From Haliotis asinina (lineage: Eukaryota; Mollusca; Gastropoda; Lepetellida; Haliotidae), in NCBI RefSeq assembly GCF_037392515.1, contig NC_090290.1:24635753-24699752 (forward strand): a stretch of DNA of 64,000 bases, in the 5' to 3' direction. Positions 23,650-39,311 of the stretch are shown in pieces. Under the pieces are notes generated by a model. That model was not told the origin of the DNA, searched no databases, and was given only the letters and a program-made list of their open reading frames with translations. The translations under genes and the position numbers were made by a program. Numbering within the stretch: the stretch's first letter is position 1; the number at the start of each line of letters is the position of its first letter.

Positions 23650-24976
23650 CCTTTGAAACATTGATATGTTTGATTTCTTGTTCCGTTTGTGTGTTTTGTA
23701 GGTTTAGATTCGATGATCTCTTTTGTTCTGTTCTTGTTACTTGTTCTTTACTGTCCCGGATCTCCCTCCCACTAATCCCTTCACCCTACCCCCTCCTCAA
23801 GTGTCTCGGATCTCCCTTCCACTATTCCCTTCACATCTCCCCTTCTCAAGTGTCCCGGATCTCCCTCCCACACTTCCCTTCACTCTCTCCCCTTATGCAG
23901 TGTCCTGTATCTCCCTCCCAGTCTTCCCCTTCACCCTCTCCCTTCACCCTCTGCCCTTCTCCAAAGTCCTCGATCTCCCTCCCACACACCCCTTCACCCT
24001 CTTTTGATATCTACTGTCCCTGATCTCCCTCCCACCCTTCCCCTTCACCCTCTCCCCTTCTCAAGTGTCCTGTATCTCCCTTCCACTATTCCCTTCACAT
24101 CTCCCCTTCTCAAGTGTCCTGTATCTCCCTCCCACACTTCCCTTCACCCTCTCCCCTTATGCAGTGTCCTGTATCTCCCTCCCAGTCTTCCCCTTCACCC
24201 TCTCCCCTTCTCCAGTGTCCTGGATCTCCCTCCCACTATTCCCTTGATCCTCGAAGCTTCTCCAGTGTCCCCGTTCTCCCTCGTACACTTCCCTTCACGC
24301 TCTCCCCTTATGCAGTGTCCCGTATCTCTGTCCCACCCTTCCAAATCACCCTTCCACATCCCCCTCTCTCTTTATGCAGTGTCCCGGATCTCCCTCCCAC
24401 ACTTCCCTTCACCCTCTTAAGCTATCTACTGTACCGGATCTCCCTCCCACCCTTCCCCTTCACCCTCTCCCCTTCTCCAAAGTCCTCGATCTCCCTCCCA
24501 CACACCCCTTCACCCTCTTTTGCTATCTACTGTCCCTGATCTCCCTCCCACCCTTCCCCTTCACCCTCTCCCCTTCTCAAGTGTCCCGTATCTCCCTCTC
24601 ACACTTCCCTTCACCCTCTCCCCTTCTCCAGTGTCCCTGATCTCCCTCCCACCCTTCCCCTTCACCCTCTCCCCTTCTCAATTGTCCTGGATCTCCCTCC
24701 CAACCTCCCCTTTCACCCTCTCCCCTTCTCCAGTTTCCTGGATGTCGATCCCACTATTCCCTTGATCCTCCCCACTTCTCCGGTGTCCCCGTTCTCCCTG
24801 GCACACTTCCCTTCACCCTGTCCCCTGATGCAGTGTCCCGTATCTCCCTCCCACCCTTCTCCTTCACCCTCTCCCCTTAAACGCGCGCGCGTGTGTGTGT
24901 GTTTGTGTGCGTACGTGCGTGCATGCGTGCGTGCGTGTGCGTGCGTGCGTGTGCGTGCGTGCGTGCGTGTGCGTGC

Positions 24977-25020
<44 letters not shown>

Positions 25021-25372
25021 CTTTTTGAAACATTCATATGCTTGGTTTGTTGTTTCGTTTGTGTCCTTTGTACGTTTAGATTCGATGTTCTCTTTTGTCG
25101 TGCTCTTGTTACTTGTGTTATGGTTTGTTGTTCGTTCCACTTGCTCTTTAGTTTGTGATTTGCATTGTTGGTTACTTCTTGTTTCTTTGTTTGTCTTCTT
25201 ATTAACCTTACTACTTGATTCTCGTTTGTTTTCCTTCTTTTCTCTCTGCTTGGTGCATTCAATGCAAACATCCCCTCCCCTGATCTGTTTTCTGTCTTCT
25301 TTTGCGTATGGTTTGGTGTTTTGTGAGGCGTTATTTGGTTGGTTGGTTAGTTGTTGCATTGGTTGTGTTTTG
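23427..25372. repeat. Core unit 8, class b
   Basis: Array 23754-24877, CG/TG tract 24882-25019 (TTTGTGTGCGTACG subtype), K1 25020-25372. The (CT)n tract lacks the internal CG seen in most neighbours. Confidence 0.92.
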
Positions 25373-27481
<2,109 letters not shown>

Positions 27482-27639
27482 TTTCACTGATCATTATTAA
27501 TGTCCTGTGATAGTTCCGTTAGTACCGATAGTTAATTACTTTCCTGTTTTCGTTTGTGTGTTCTTATTTGTTTGGTTTGGTGTTTTTTTGGGATTTTTGC
27601 TTTCTTTCTTCTTTTTTTGTGTTGTTGTTTGTGCGCGTT

Positions 27640-27703
<64 letters not shown>

Positions 27704-28639
27704 CCTTTGAAACATTGATATGTTTGATTTCTTGTTCCGTTTGTGTGTTTTGTAGGTTTAGATTCGATGATCTCTTTTGTTGTGTTCTTGTTACTTGTTC
27801 TTTACTGTCCCGGATCTCCCTCCCACTATTCCCTTCACCCCAACCCCTCCACAAGTGTCTCGGATCTCCCTTCCACTATTCCCTTCACATCTCCCCTTTT
27901 CAAGTGTCCCGGATCTCCCCCCCACACTTCCCTTCACCCTCTCCCCTTATGCAGTGTCCTGTATCTCCCTCCCAGTCTTCCCCTTCACCCTCTCCCCTTC
28001 TCCAGTGTCCTGGATCTCCCTCCCACTATTCCCTTGATCCTCCAAGCTTCTCCAGTGTCCCCGTTCTCCCTCGTACACTTCCCTTCACGCTCTCCCCTTA
28101 TGCAGTGTCCCGTATCTCCGTCCCACCCTTCCAAATCACCCTTCCACATCCCCCTCTCTCTTTATGCAGTGTCCCGGATCTCCCTCCCACACTTCCCTTC
28201 ACCCTCTTTAGCTATATACTGTACGGGATCTCCCTCCCACCCTTCCCCTTCACCCTCTCCCCTTCTCAAGTGTCCCGTATCTCCCTCTCACACTTCCCTT
28301 CACCCTCTCCCCTTCTCCAGTGTCCCTGATCTCCCTCCCACCCTTCCCCTTCACCCTCTCCCCTTCTCAATTGTCCTGGATCTCCCTCCCAACCTCCCCT
28401 TTCACCCTCTCCCCTTCTCCAGTTTCCTGGATGTCGATCCCACTATTCCCTTGATCCTCCCCACTTCTCCGGTGTCCCCGTTCTCCCTGGCACACTTCCC
28501 TTCACCCTGTCCCCTGATGCAGTGTCCCGTATCTCCCTCCCACCCTTCTCCTTCACCCTCTCCCCTTAAACGCGCGCGCGCGTGTGTGTGTGTGTTTGTG
28601 TGCGTACGTGCGTGCATGCGTGCGTGCGTGCGTGCGTGC

Positions 28640-28736
<97 letters not shown>

Positions 28737-29091
28737 TGCCTTTTTGAAACATTCATATGCTTGGTTTGTTGTTTCGTTTGTGTCCTTTGTACGTTTAGAT
28801 TCGATGTTCTCTTTTGTCGTGCTCTTGTTACTTGTGTTATGGTTTGTTGTTCGTTCCACTTGCTCTTTAGTTTGTGATTTGCATTGTTGGTTACTTCTTG
28901 TTTCTTTGTTTGTCTTCTTATTAACCTTACTACTTGATTCTCGTTTGTTTTCCTTCTTTTCTCTCTGCTTGGTGCATTCAATGCAAACATCCCCTCCCCT
29001 GATCTGTTTTCTGTCTTCTTTTGCGTATGGTTTGGTGTTTTGTGAGGCGTTATTTGGTTGGTTGGTTAGTTGTTGCATTGGTTGTGTTTTG
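27482..29091. repeat. Core unit 10, class a
   Basis: Array 27808-28566, CG/TG tract 28571-28738 with about 47 uninterrupted GT dinucleotides, K1 28739-29091. The linker has a short deletion (GTGTTTTTTTGGG) relative to neighbours. Confidence 0.92.
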
Positions 29092-29249
29092 TTTCACTGA
29101 TCATCATTAATGTCCTGTGATAGTTCCGTTAGTACCGATAGTTAATTACTTTCCTGTTTTCGTTTGTGTGTTCTTATTTGTTTGGTTTGGTGTTTGTTTT
29201 GGCATTTTTGCTTTCTTTCTTCTTTTTTGTGTTGTTGTTTGTGCGCGTT

Positions 29250-29321
<72 letters not shown>

Positions 29322-31096
29322 TGCCTTTGAAACATTGATATGTTTGATTTCTTGTTCCGTTTGTGTGTTTTGTAGGTTTAGATTCGATGATCTCTTTTGT
29401 TCTGTTCTTGTTACTTGTTCTTTACTGTCCCGGATCTCCCTCCCACTAATCCCTTCACCCTACCCCCTCCTCAAGTGTCTCGGATCTCCCTTCCACTATT
29501 CCCTTCACATCTCCCCTTCTCAAGTGTCCCGGATCTCCCTCCCACACTTCCCTTCACTCTCTCCCCTTATGCAGTGTCCTGTATCTCCCTCCCAGTCTTC
29601 CCCTTCACCCTCTCCCCTTCTCCAGTGTCCTGGATCTCCCTCCCACTATTCCCTTGATCCTCCAAGCTTCTCCAGTGTCCCCGTTCTCCCTCGTACACTT
29701 CCCTTCACGCTCTCCCCTTATGCACTGTCCCGCATCTCCGTCCAACCCTTTCAATTCACCCTTCCACTTTCCCCTCTCCCCTTCTCCAGTGTCCTGGATC
29801 TCCCTCCCACTATTCCCTTGATCCTCCCCGCTTTTCCAGTGTCCCCGTTCTCCCTCCCACACTTCCCTTCACCCTGCCCCTTCTCCAGTGTCCTGCATCT
29901 CCCTCCCACCCTTCCTCTTCTCCCTCTCTCCTTCTCAAGTGTCCCGGATCTTCCTCCGACACTTCCCCTGACCCTCTCCCCTTAGGCAGTGTCCCGGACC
30001 CCCCTCCCACCCTTCCCCTTCACCCTCTCCCCTTCTCCAGTGTCCTGGATCTCCCTCCCACTATTCCCTTGATCTTTCCCACTTCTCCAGTGTCCCCGTT
30101 GTCCCTCCCACACTTTCCTTCACTCTGTCCCTTATGCAGTGTCCCGTATCTCAATCCCACCATTCCCTTTCACCCTCTCCCCTTTTCAAGTGTCCTGGAT
30201 CTCCCTCCCACACTTCCCTTCACCCTTTCCCCTTATGCAGTGTCTCGGATCTCCCTTCCACTATTCCCTTCACATCTCCCCTTCTCAAGTGTCCTGTATC
30301 TCCCTCCCACACTTCCCTTCACCCTCTCCCCTTATGCAGTGTCCTGTATCTCCCTCCCAGTCTTCCCCTTCACCCTCTCCCCTTCTCCAGTGTCCTGGAT
30401 CTCCCTCCCACTATTCCCTTGATCCTCCAAGCTTCTCCAGTGTCCCCGTTCTCCCTCGTACACTTCCCTTCACGCTCTCCCCTTATGCAGTGTCCCGTAT
30501 CTCTGTCCCACCCTTCCAAATCACCCTTCCACATCCCCCTCTCTCTTTATGCAGTGTCCCGGATCTCCCTCCCACACTTCCCTTCACCCTCTTAAGCTAT
30601 CTACTGTACCGGATCTCCCTCCCACCCTTCCCCTTCACCCTCTCCCCTTCTCCAAAGTCCTCGATCTCCCTCCCACACACCCCTTCACCCTCTTTTGCTA
30701 TCTACTGTCCCTGATCTCCCTCCCACCCTTCCCCTTCACCCTCTCCCCTTCTCAAGTGTCCCGTATCTCCCTCTCACACTTCCCTTCACCCTCTCCCCTT
30801 CTCCAGTGTCCCTGATCTCCCTCCCACCCTTCCCCTTCACCCTCTCCCCTTCTCAATTGTCCTGGATCTCCCTCCCAACCTCCCCCTTCACCCTCTCCCC
30901 TTCTCCAGTTTCCTGGATGTCGATCCCACTATTCCCTTGATCCTCCCCACTTCTCCGGTGTCCCCGTTCTCCCTGGCACACTTCCCTTCACCCTGTCCCC
31001 TGATGCAGTGTCCCGTATCTCCCTCCCACCCTTCTCCTTCACCCTCTCCCCTTAAACGCGCGCGCGCGTGTGTGTGTGTGTGTTTGTGTGCGTACG

Positions 31097-31144
<48 letters not shown>

Positions 31145-31519
31145 TGTGTGTGTGTGTGTGTTTGTGCCTTTTTGAAACATTCATATGCTTGGTTTGTTGT
31201 TTCGTTTGTGTCCTTTGTACGTTTAGATTCGATGTTCTCTTTTGTCGTGCTCTTGTTACTTGTGTTATGGTTTGTTGTTCGTTCCACTTGCTCTTTAGTT
31301 TGTGATTTGCATTGTTGGTTACTTCTTGTTTCTTTGTTTGTCTTCTTATTAACCTTACTACTTGATTCTCGTTTGTTTTCCTTCTTTTCTCTCTGCTTGG
31401 TGCATTCAATGCAAACATCCCCTCCCCTGATCTGTTTTCTGTCTTCTTTTGCGTATGGTTTGGTGTTTTGTGAGGCGTTATTTGGTTGGTTGGTTAGTTG
31501 TTGCATTGGTTGTGTTTTG
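29092..31519. repeat. Core unit 11, class d (1626-bp array)
   Basis: Array 29428-31053, CG/TG tract 31058-31166 (long TGCG run without the GCATGC interruption), K1 31167-31519. Confidence 0.92.
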
Positions 31520-31677
31520 TTTCACTGATCATCATTAATGTCCTGTGATAGTTCCGTTAGTACCGATAGTTAATTACTTTCCTGTTTTCGTTTGTGTGTT
31601 CTTATTTGTTTGGTTTGGTGTTTGTTTTGGCATTTTTGCTTTCTTTCTTCTTTTTTGTGTTGTTGTTTGTGCGCGTT

Positions 31678-31757
<80 letters not shown>

Positions 31758-33670
31758 CCTTTGAAACATTGATATGTTTGATTTCTTGTTCCGTTTGTGT
31801 GTTTTGTAGGTTTAGATTCGATGATCTCTTTTGTTCTGTTCTTGTTACTTGTTCTTTACTGTCCCGGATCTCCCTCCCACTAATCCCTTCACCCTACCCC
31901 CTCCTCAAGTGTCTCGGATCTCCCTTCCACTATTCCCTTCACATCTCCCCTTCTCAAGTGTCCCGGATCTCCCTCCCACACTTCCCTTCACTCTCTCCCC
32001 TTATGCAGTGTCCTGTATCTCCCTCCCAGTCTTCCCCTTCACCCTCTCCCCTTCTCCAGTGTCCTGGATCTCCCTCCCACTATTCCCTTGATCCTCCAAG
32101 CTTCTCCAGTGTCCCCGTTCTCCCTCGTACACTTCCCTTCACGCTCTCCCCTTATGCACTGTCCCGCATCTCCGTCCAACCCTTTCAATTCACCCTTCCA
32201 CTTTCCCCTCTCCCCTTCTCCAGTGTCCTGGATCTCCCTCCCACTATTCCCTTGATCCTCCCCGCTTTTCCAGTGTCCCCGTTCTCCCTCCCACACTTCC
32301 CTTCACCCTGCCCCTTCTCCAGTGTCCTGCATCTCCCTCCCACCCTTCCTCTTCTCCCTCTCTCCTTCTCAAGTGTCCCGGATCTTCCTCCGACACTTCC
32401 CCTGACCCTCTCCCCTTAGGCAGTGTCCCGGACCCCCCTCCCACCCTTCCCCTTCACCCTCTCCCCTTCTCCAGTGTCCTGGATCTCCCTCCCACTATTC
32501 CCTTGATCTTTCCCACTTCTCCAGTGTCCCCGTTGTCCCTCCCACACTTTCCTTCACTCTGTCCCTTATGCAGTGTCCCGGATCTCCCTCCCACACTTCC
32601 CTTCACTCTCTCCCCTTATGCAGTGTCCTGTATCTCCCTCCCAGTCTTCCCCTTCACCCTCTCCCCTTCTCCAGTGTCCTGGATCTCCCTCCCACTATTC
32701 CCTTGATCCTCCAAGCTTCTCCAGTGTCCCCGTTCTCCCTCGTACACTTCCCTTCACGCTCTCCCCTTATGCACTGTCCCGCATCTCCGTCCAACCCTTT
32801 CAATTCACCCTTCCACTTTCCCCTCTCCCCTTCTCCAGTGTCCTGGATCTCCCTCCCACTATTCCCTTGATCCTCCCCGCTTTTCCAGTGTCCCCGTTCT
32901 CCCTCCCACACTTCCCTTCACCCTGCCCCTTCTCCAGTGTCCTGCATCTCCCTCCCACCCTTCCTCTTCTCCCTCTCTCCTTCTCAAGTGTCCCGGATCT
33001 TCCTCCGACACTTCCCCTGACCCTCTCCCCTTAGGCAGTGTCCCGGACCCCCCTCCCACCCTTCCCCTTCACCCTCTCCCCTTCTCCAGTGTCCTGGATC
33101 TCCCTCCCACTATTCCCTTGATCTTTCCCACTTCTCCAGTGTCCCCGTTGTCCCTCCCACACTTTCCTTCACTCTGTCCCTTATGCAGTGTCCCGTATCT
33201 CAATCCCACCATTCCCTTTCACCCTCTCCCCTTTTCAAGTGTCCTGGATCTCCCTCCCACACTTCCCTTCACCCTTTCCCCTTATGCAGTGTCTCGGATC
33301 TCCCTTCCACTATTCCCTTCACATCTCCCCTTCTCAAGTGTCCTGTATCTCCCTCCCACACTTCCCTTCACCCTCTCCCCTTCTCCAGTGTCCCTGATCT
33401 CCCTCCCACCCTTCCCCTTCACCCTCTCCCCTTCTCAATTGTCCTGGATCTCCCTCCCAACCTCCCCCTTCACCCTCTCCCCTTCTCCAGTTTCCTGGAT
33501 GTCGATCCCACTATTCCCTTGATCCTCCCCACTTCTCCGGTGTCCCCGTTCTCCCTGGCACACTTCCCTTCACCCTGTCCCCTGATGCAGTGTCCCGTAT
33601 CTCCCTCCCACCCTTCTCCTTCACCCTCTCCCCTTAAACGCGCGCGCGCGTGTGTGTGTGTGTGTTTGTG

Positions 33671-33714
<44 letters not shown>

Positions 33715-34089
33715 TGTGTGTGTGTGTGTGTTTGTGCCTTTTTGAAACATTCATATGCTTGGTTTGTTGTTTCGTTTGTGTCCTTTGTACGTTTAGATTC
33801 GATGTTCTCTTTTGTCGTGCTCTTGTTACTTGTGTTATGGTTTGTTGTTCGTTCCACTTGCTCTTTAGTTTGTGATTTGCATTGTTGGTTACTTCTTGTT
33901 TCTTTGTTTGTCTTCTTATTAACCTTACTACTTGATTCTCGTTTGTTTTCCTTCTTTTCTCTCTGCTTGGTGCATTCAATGCAAACATCCCCTCCCCTGA
34001 TCTGTTTTCTGTCTTCTTTTGCGTATGGTTTGGTGTTTTGTGAGGCGTTATTTGGTTGGTTGGTTAGTTGTTGCATTGGTTGTGTTTTG
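31520..34089. repeat. Core unit 12, class e (1773-bp array)
   Basis: Array 31862-33634 with an internal 615-bp tandem duplication (segments starting near 31970 and 32585), CG/TG tract 33639-33736, K1 33737-34089. Confidence 0.92.
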
Positions 34090-34247
34090 TTTCACTGATC
34101 ATCATTAATGTCCTGTGATAGTTCCGTTAGTACCGATAGTTAATTACTTTCCTGTTTTCGTTTGTGTGTTCTTATTTGTTTGGTTTGGTGTTTGTTTTGG
34201 CATTTTTGCTTTCTTTCTTCTTTTTTGTGTTGTTGTTTGTGCGCGTT

Positions 34248-34321
<74 letters not shown>

Positions 34322-36096
34322 TGCCTTTGAAACATTGATATGTTTGATTTCTTGTTCCGTTTGTGTGTTTTGTAGGTTTAGATTCGATGATCTCTTTTGT
34401 TCTGTTCTTGTTACTTGTTCTTTACTGTCCCGGATCTCCCTCCCACTAATCCCTTCACCCTACCCCCTCCTCAAGTGTCTCGGATCTCCCTTCCACTATT
34501 CCCTTCACATCTCCCCTTCTCAAGTGTCCCGGATCTCCCTCCCACACTTCCCTTCACTCTCTCCCCTTATGCAGTGTCCTGTATCTCCCTCCCAGTCTTC
34601 CCCTTCACCCTCTCCCCTTCTCCAGTGTCCTGGATCTCCCTCCCACTATTCCCTTGATCCTCCAAGCTTCTCCAGTGTCCCCGTTCTCCCTCGTACACTT
34701 CCCTTCACGCTCTCCCCTTATGCACTGTCCCGCATCTCCGTCCAACCCTTTCAATTCACCCTTCCACTTTCCCCTCTCCCCTTCTCCAGTGTCCTGGATC
34801 TCCCTCCCACTATTCCCTTGATCCTCCCCGCTTTTCCAGTGTCCCCGTTCTCCCTCCCACACTTCCCTTCACCCTGCCCCTTCTCCAGTGTCCTGCATCT
34901 CCCTCCCACCCTTCCTCTTCTCCCTCTCTCCTTCTCAAGTGTCCCGGATCTTCCTCCGACACTTCCCCTGACCCTCTCCCCTTAGGCAGTGTCCCGGACC
35001 CCCCTCCCACCCTTCCCCTTCACCCTCTCCCCTTCTCCAGTGTCCTGGATCTCCCTCCCACTATTCCCTTGATCTTTCCCACTTCTCCAGTGTCCCCGTT
35101 GTCCCTCCCACACTTTCCTTCACTCTGTCCCTTATGCAGTGTCCCGTATCTCAATCCCACCATTCCCTTTCACCCTCTCCCCTTTTCAAGTGTCCTGGAT
35201 CTCCCTCCCACACTTCCCTTCACCCTTTCCCCTTATGCAGTGTCTCGGATCTCCCTTCCACTATTCCCTTCACATCTCCCCTTCTCAAGTGTCCTGTATC
35301 TCCCTCCCACACTTCCCTTCACCCTCTCCCCTTATGCAGTGTCCTGTATCTCCCTCCCAGTCTTCCCCTTCACCCTCTCCCCTTCTCCAGTGTCCTGGAT
35401 CTCCCTCCCACTATTCCCTTGATCCTCCAAGCTTCTCCAGTGTCCCCGTTCTCCCTCGTACACTTCCCTTCACGCTCTCCCCTTATGCAGTGTCCCGTAT
35501 CTCTGTCCCACCCTTCCAAATCACCCTTCCACATCCCCCTCTCTCTTTATGCAGTGTCCCGGATCTCCCTCCCACACTTCCCTTCACCCTCTTAAGCTAT
35601 CTACTGTACCGGATCTCCCTCCCACCCTTCCCCTTCACCCTCTCCCCTTCTCCAAAGTCCTCGATCTCCCTCCCACACACCCCTTCACCCTCTTTTGCTA
35701 TCTACTGTCCCTGATCTCCCTCCCACCCTTCCCCTTCACCCTCTCCCCTTCTCAAGTGTCCCGTATCTCCCTCTCACACTTCCCTTCACCCTCTCCCCTT
35801 CTCCAGTGTCCCTGATCTCCCTCCCACCCTTCCCCTTCACCCTCTCCCCTTCTCAATTGTCCTGGATCTCCCTCCCAACCTCCCCCTTCACCCTCTCCCC
35901 TTCTCCAGTTTCCTGGATGTCGATCCCACTATTCCCTTGATCCTCCCCACTTCTCCGGTGTCCCCGTTCTCCCTGGCACACTTCCCTTCACCCTGTCCCC
36001 TGATGCAGTGTCCCGTATCTCCCTCCCACCCTTCTCCTTCACCCTCTCCCCTTAAACGCGCGCGCGCGTGTGTGTGTGTGTGTTTGTGTGCGTACG

Positions 36097-36136
<40 letters not shown>

Positions 36137-36511
36137 TGTGTGTGTGTGTGTGTTTGTGCCTTTTTGAAACATTCATATGCTTGGTTTGTTGTTTCGTTTG
36201 TGTCCTTTGTACGTTTAGATTCGATGTTCTCTTTTGTCGTGCTCTTGTTACTTGTGTTATGGTTTGTTGTTCGTTCCACTTGCTCTTTAGTTTGTGATTT
36301 GCATTGTTGGTTACTTCTTGTTTCTTTGTTTGTCTTCTTATTAACCTTACTACTTGATTCTCGTTTGTTTTCCTTCTTTTCTCTCTGCTTGGTGCATTCA
36401 ATGCAAACATCCCCTCCCCTGATCTGTTTTCTGTCTTCTTTTGCGTATGGTTTGGTGTTTTGTGAGGCGTTATTTGGTTGGTTGGTTAGTTGTTGCATTG
36501 GTTGTGTTTTG
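34090..36511. repeat. Core unit 13, class d
   Basis: Array 34428-36053, CG/TG tract 36058-36158, K1 36159-36511. It matches unit 11 throughout by eye. Confidence 0.92.
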
Positions 36512-36669
36512 TTTCACTGATCATCATTAATGTCCTGTGATAGTTCCGTTAGTACCGATAGTTAATTACTTTCCTGTTTTCGTTTGTGTGTTCTTATTTG
36601 TTTGGTTTGGTGTTTGTTTTGGCATTTTTGCTTTCTTTCTTCTTTTTTGTGTTGTTGTTTGTGCGCGTT

Positions 36670-36753
<84 letters not shown>

Positions 36754-38674
36754 CCTTTGAAACATTGATATGTTTGATTTCTTGTTCCGTTTGTGTGTTT
36801 TGTAGGTTTAGATTCGATGATCTCTTTTGTTCTGTTCTTGTTACTTGTTCTTTACTGTCCCGGATCTCCCTCCCACTAATCCCTTCACCCTACCCCCTCC
36901 TCAAGTGTCTCGGATCTCCCTTCCACTATTCCCTTCACATCTCCCCTTCTCAAGTGTCCCGGATCTCCCTCCCACACTTCCCTTCACTCTCTCCCCTTAT
37001 GCAGTGTCCTGTATCTCCCTCCCAGTCTTCCCCTTCACCCTCTCCCCTTCTCCAGTGTCCTGGATCTCCCTCCCACTATTCCCTTGATCCTCCAAGCTTC
37101 TCCAGTGTCCCCGTTCTCCCTCGTACACTTCCCTTCACGCTCTCCCCTTATGCACTGTCCCGCATCTCCGTCCAACCCTTTCAATTCACCCTTCCACTTT
37201 CCCCTCTCCCCTTCTCCAGTGTCCTGGATCTCCCTCCCACTATTCCCTTGATCCTCCCCGCTTTTCCAGTGTCCCCGTTCTCCCTCCCACACTTCCCTTC
37301 ACCCTGCCCCTTCTCCAGTGTCCTGCATCTCCCTCCCACCCTTCCTCTTCTCCCTCTCTCCTTCTCAAGTGTCCCGGATCTTCCTCCGACACTTCCCCTG
37401 ACCCTCTCCCCTTAGGCAGTGTCCCGGACCCCCCTCCCACCCTTCCCCTTCACCCTCTCCCCTTCTCCAGTGTCCTGGATCTCCCTCCCACTATTCCCTT
37501 GATCTTTCCCACTTCTCCAGTGTCCCCGTTGTCCCTCCCACACTTTCCTTCACTCTGTCCCTTATGCAGTGTCCCGGATCTCCCTCCCACACTTCCCTTC
37601 ACTCTCTCCCCTTATGCAGTGTCCTGTATCTCCCTCCCAGTCTTCCCCTTCACCCTCTCCCCTTCTCCAGTGTCCTGGATCTCCCTCCCACTATTCCCTT
37701 GATCCTCCAAGCTTCTCCAGTGTCCCCGTTCTCCCTCGTACACTTCCCTTCACGCTCTCCCCTTATGCACTGTCCCGCATCTCCGTCCAACCCTTTCAAT
37801 TCACCCTTCCACTTTCCCCTCTCCCCTTCTCCAGTGTCCTGGATCTCCCTCCCACTATTCCCTTGATCCTCCCCGCTTTTCCAGTGTCCCCGTTCTCCCT
37901 CCCACACTTCCCTTCACCCTGCCCCTTCTCCAGTGTCCTGCATCTCCCTCCCACCCTTCCTCTTCTCCCTCTCTCCTTCTCAAGTGTCCCGGATCTTCCT
38001 CCGACACTTCCCCTGACCCTCTCCCCTTAGGCAGTGTCCCGGACCCCCCTCCCACCCTTCCCCTTCACCCTCTCCCCTTCTCCAGTGTCCTGGATCTCCC
38101 TCCCACTATTCCCTTGATCTTTCCCACTTCTCCAGTGTCCCCGTTGTCCCTCCCACACTTTCCTTCACTCTGTCCCTTATGCAGTGTCCCGTATCTCAAT
38201 CCCACCATTCCCTTTCACCCTCTCCCCTTTTCAAGTGTCCTGGATCTCCCTCCCACACTTCCCTTCACCCTTTCCCCTTATGCAGTGTCTCGGATCTCCC
38301 TTCCACTATTCCCTTCACATCTCCCCTTCTCAAGTGTCCTGTATCTCCCTCCCACACTTCCCTTCACCCTCTCCCCTTCTCCAGTGTCCCTGATCTCCCT
38401 CCCACCCTTCCCCTTCACCCTCTCCCCTTCTCAATTGTCCTGGATCTCCCTCCCAACCTCCCCCTTCACCCTCTCCCCTTCTCCAGTTTCCTGGATGTCG
38501 ATCCCACTATTCCCTTGATCCTCCCCACTTCTCCGGTGTCCCCGTTCTCCCTGGCACACTTCCCTTCACCCTGTCCCCTGATGCAGTGTCCCGTATCTCC
38601 CTCCCACCCTTCTCCTTCACCCTCTCCCCTTAAACGCGCGCGCGCGTGTGTGTGTGTGTGTTTGTGTGCGTACG

Positions 38675-38706
<32 letters not shown>

Positions 38707-39081
38707 TGTGTGTGTGTGTGTGTTTGTGCCTTTTTGAAACATTCATATGCTTGGTTTGTTGTTTCGTTTGTGTCCTTTGTACGTTTAGATTCGATGTTCT
38801 CTTTTGTCGTGCTCTTGTTACTTGTGTTATGGTTTGTTGTTCGTTCCACTTGCTCTTTAGTTTGTGATTTGCATTGTTGGTTACTTCTTGTTTCTTTGTT
38901 TGTCTTCTTATTAACCTTACTACTTGATTCTCGTTTGTTTTCCTTCTTTTCTCTCTGCTTGGTGCATTCAATGCAAACATCCCCTCCCCTGATCTGTTTT
39001 CTGTCTTCTTTTGCGTATGGTTTGGTGTTTTGTGAGGCGTTATTTGGTTGGTTGGTTAGTTGTTGCATTGGTTGTGTTTTG
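36512..39081. repeat. Core unit 14, class e
   Basis: Array 36858-38630 with the same internal 615-bp duplication as unit 12, CG/TG tract 38635-38728, K1 38729-39081. Confidence 0.92.
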
Positions 39082-39239
39082 TTTCACTGATCATCATTAA
39101 TGTCCTGTGATAGTTCCGTTAGTACCGATAGTTAATTACTTTCCTGTTTTCGTTTGTGTGTTCTTATTTGTTTGGTTTGGTGTTTGTTTTGGCATTTTTG
39201 CTTTCTTTCTTCTTTTTTGTGTTGTTGTTTGTGCGCGTT

Positions 39240-39311
<72 letters not shown>

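Larger units (their letters stand above)
14794..25372. repeat. 3.5-kb higher-order repeat, three copies (a+b)
   Basis: Units 3+4, 5+6 and 7+8 form periods of 3539, 3501 and 3539 bp between anchors. Class a and class b arrays alternate strictly, with lengths 758/759 and 1124. The 38-bp length difference is accounted for by the CT and GT tracts. Alternation of two distinct unit classes shows that the amplified segment was a pair, not a single unit. Confidence 0.92.
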
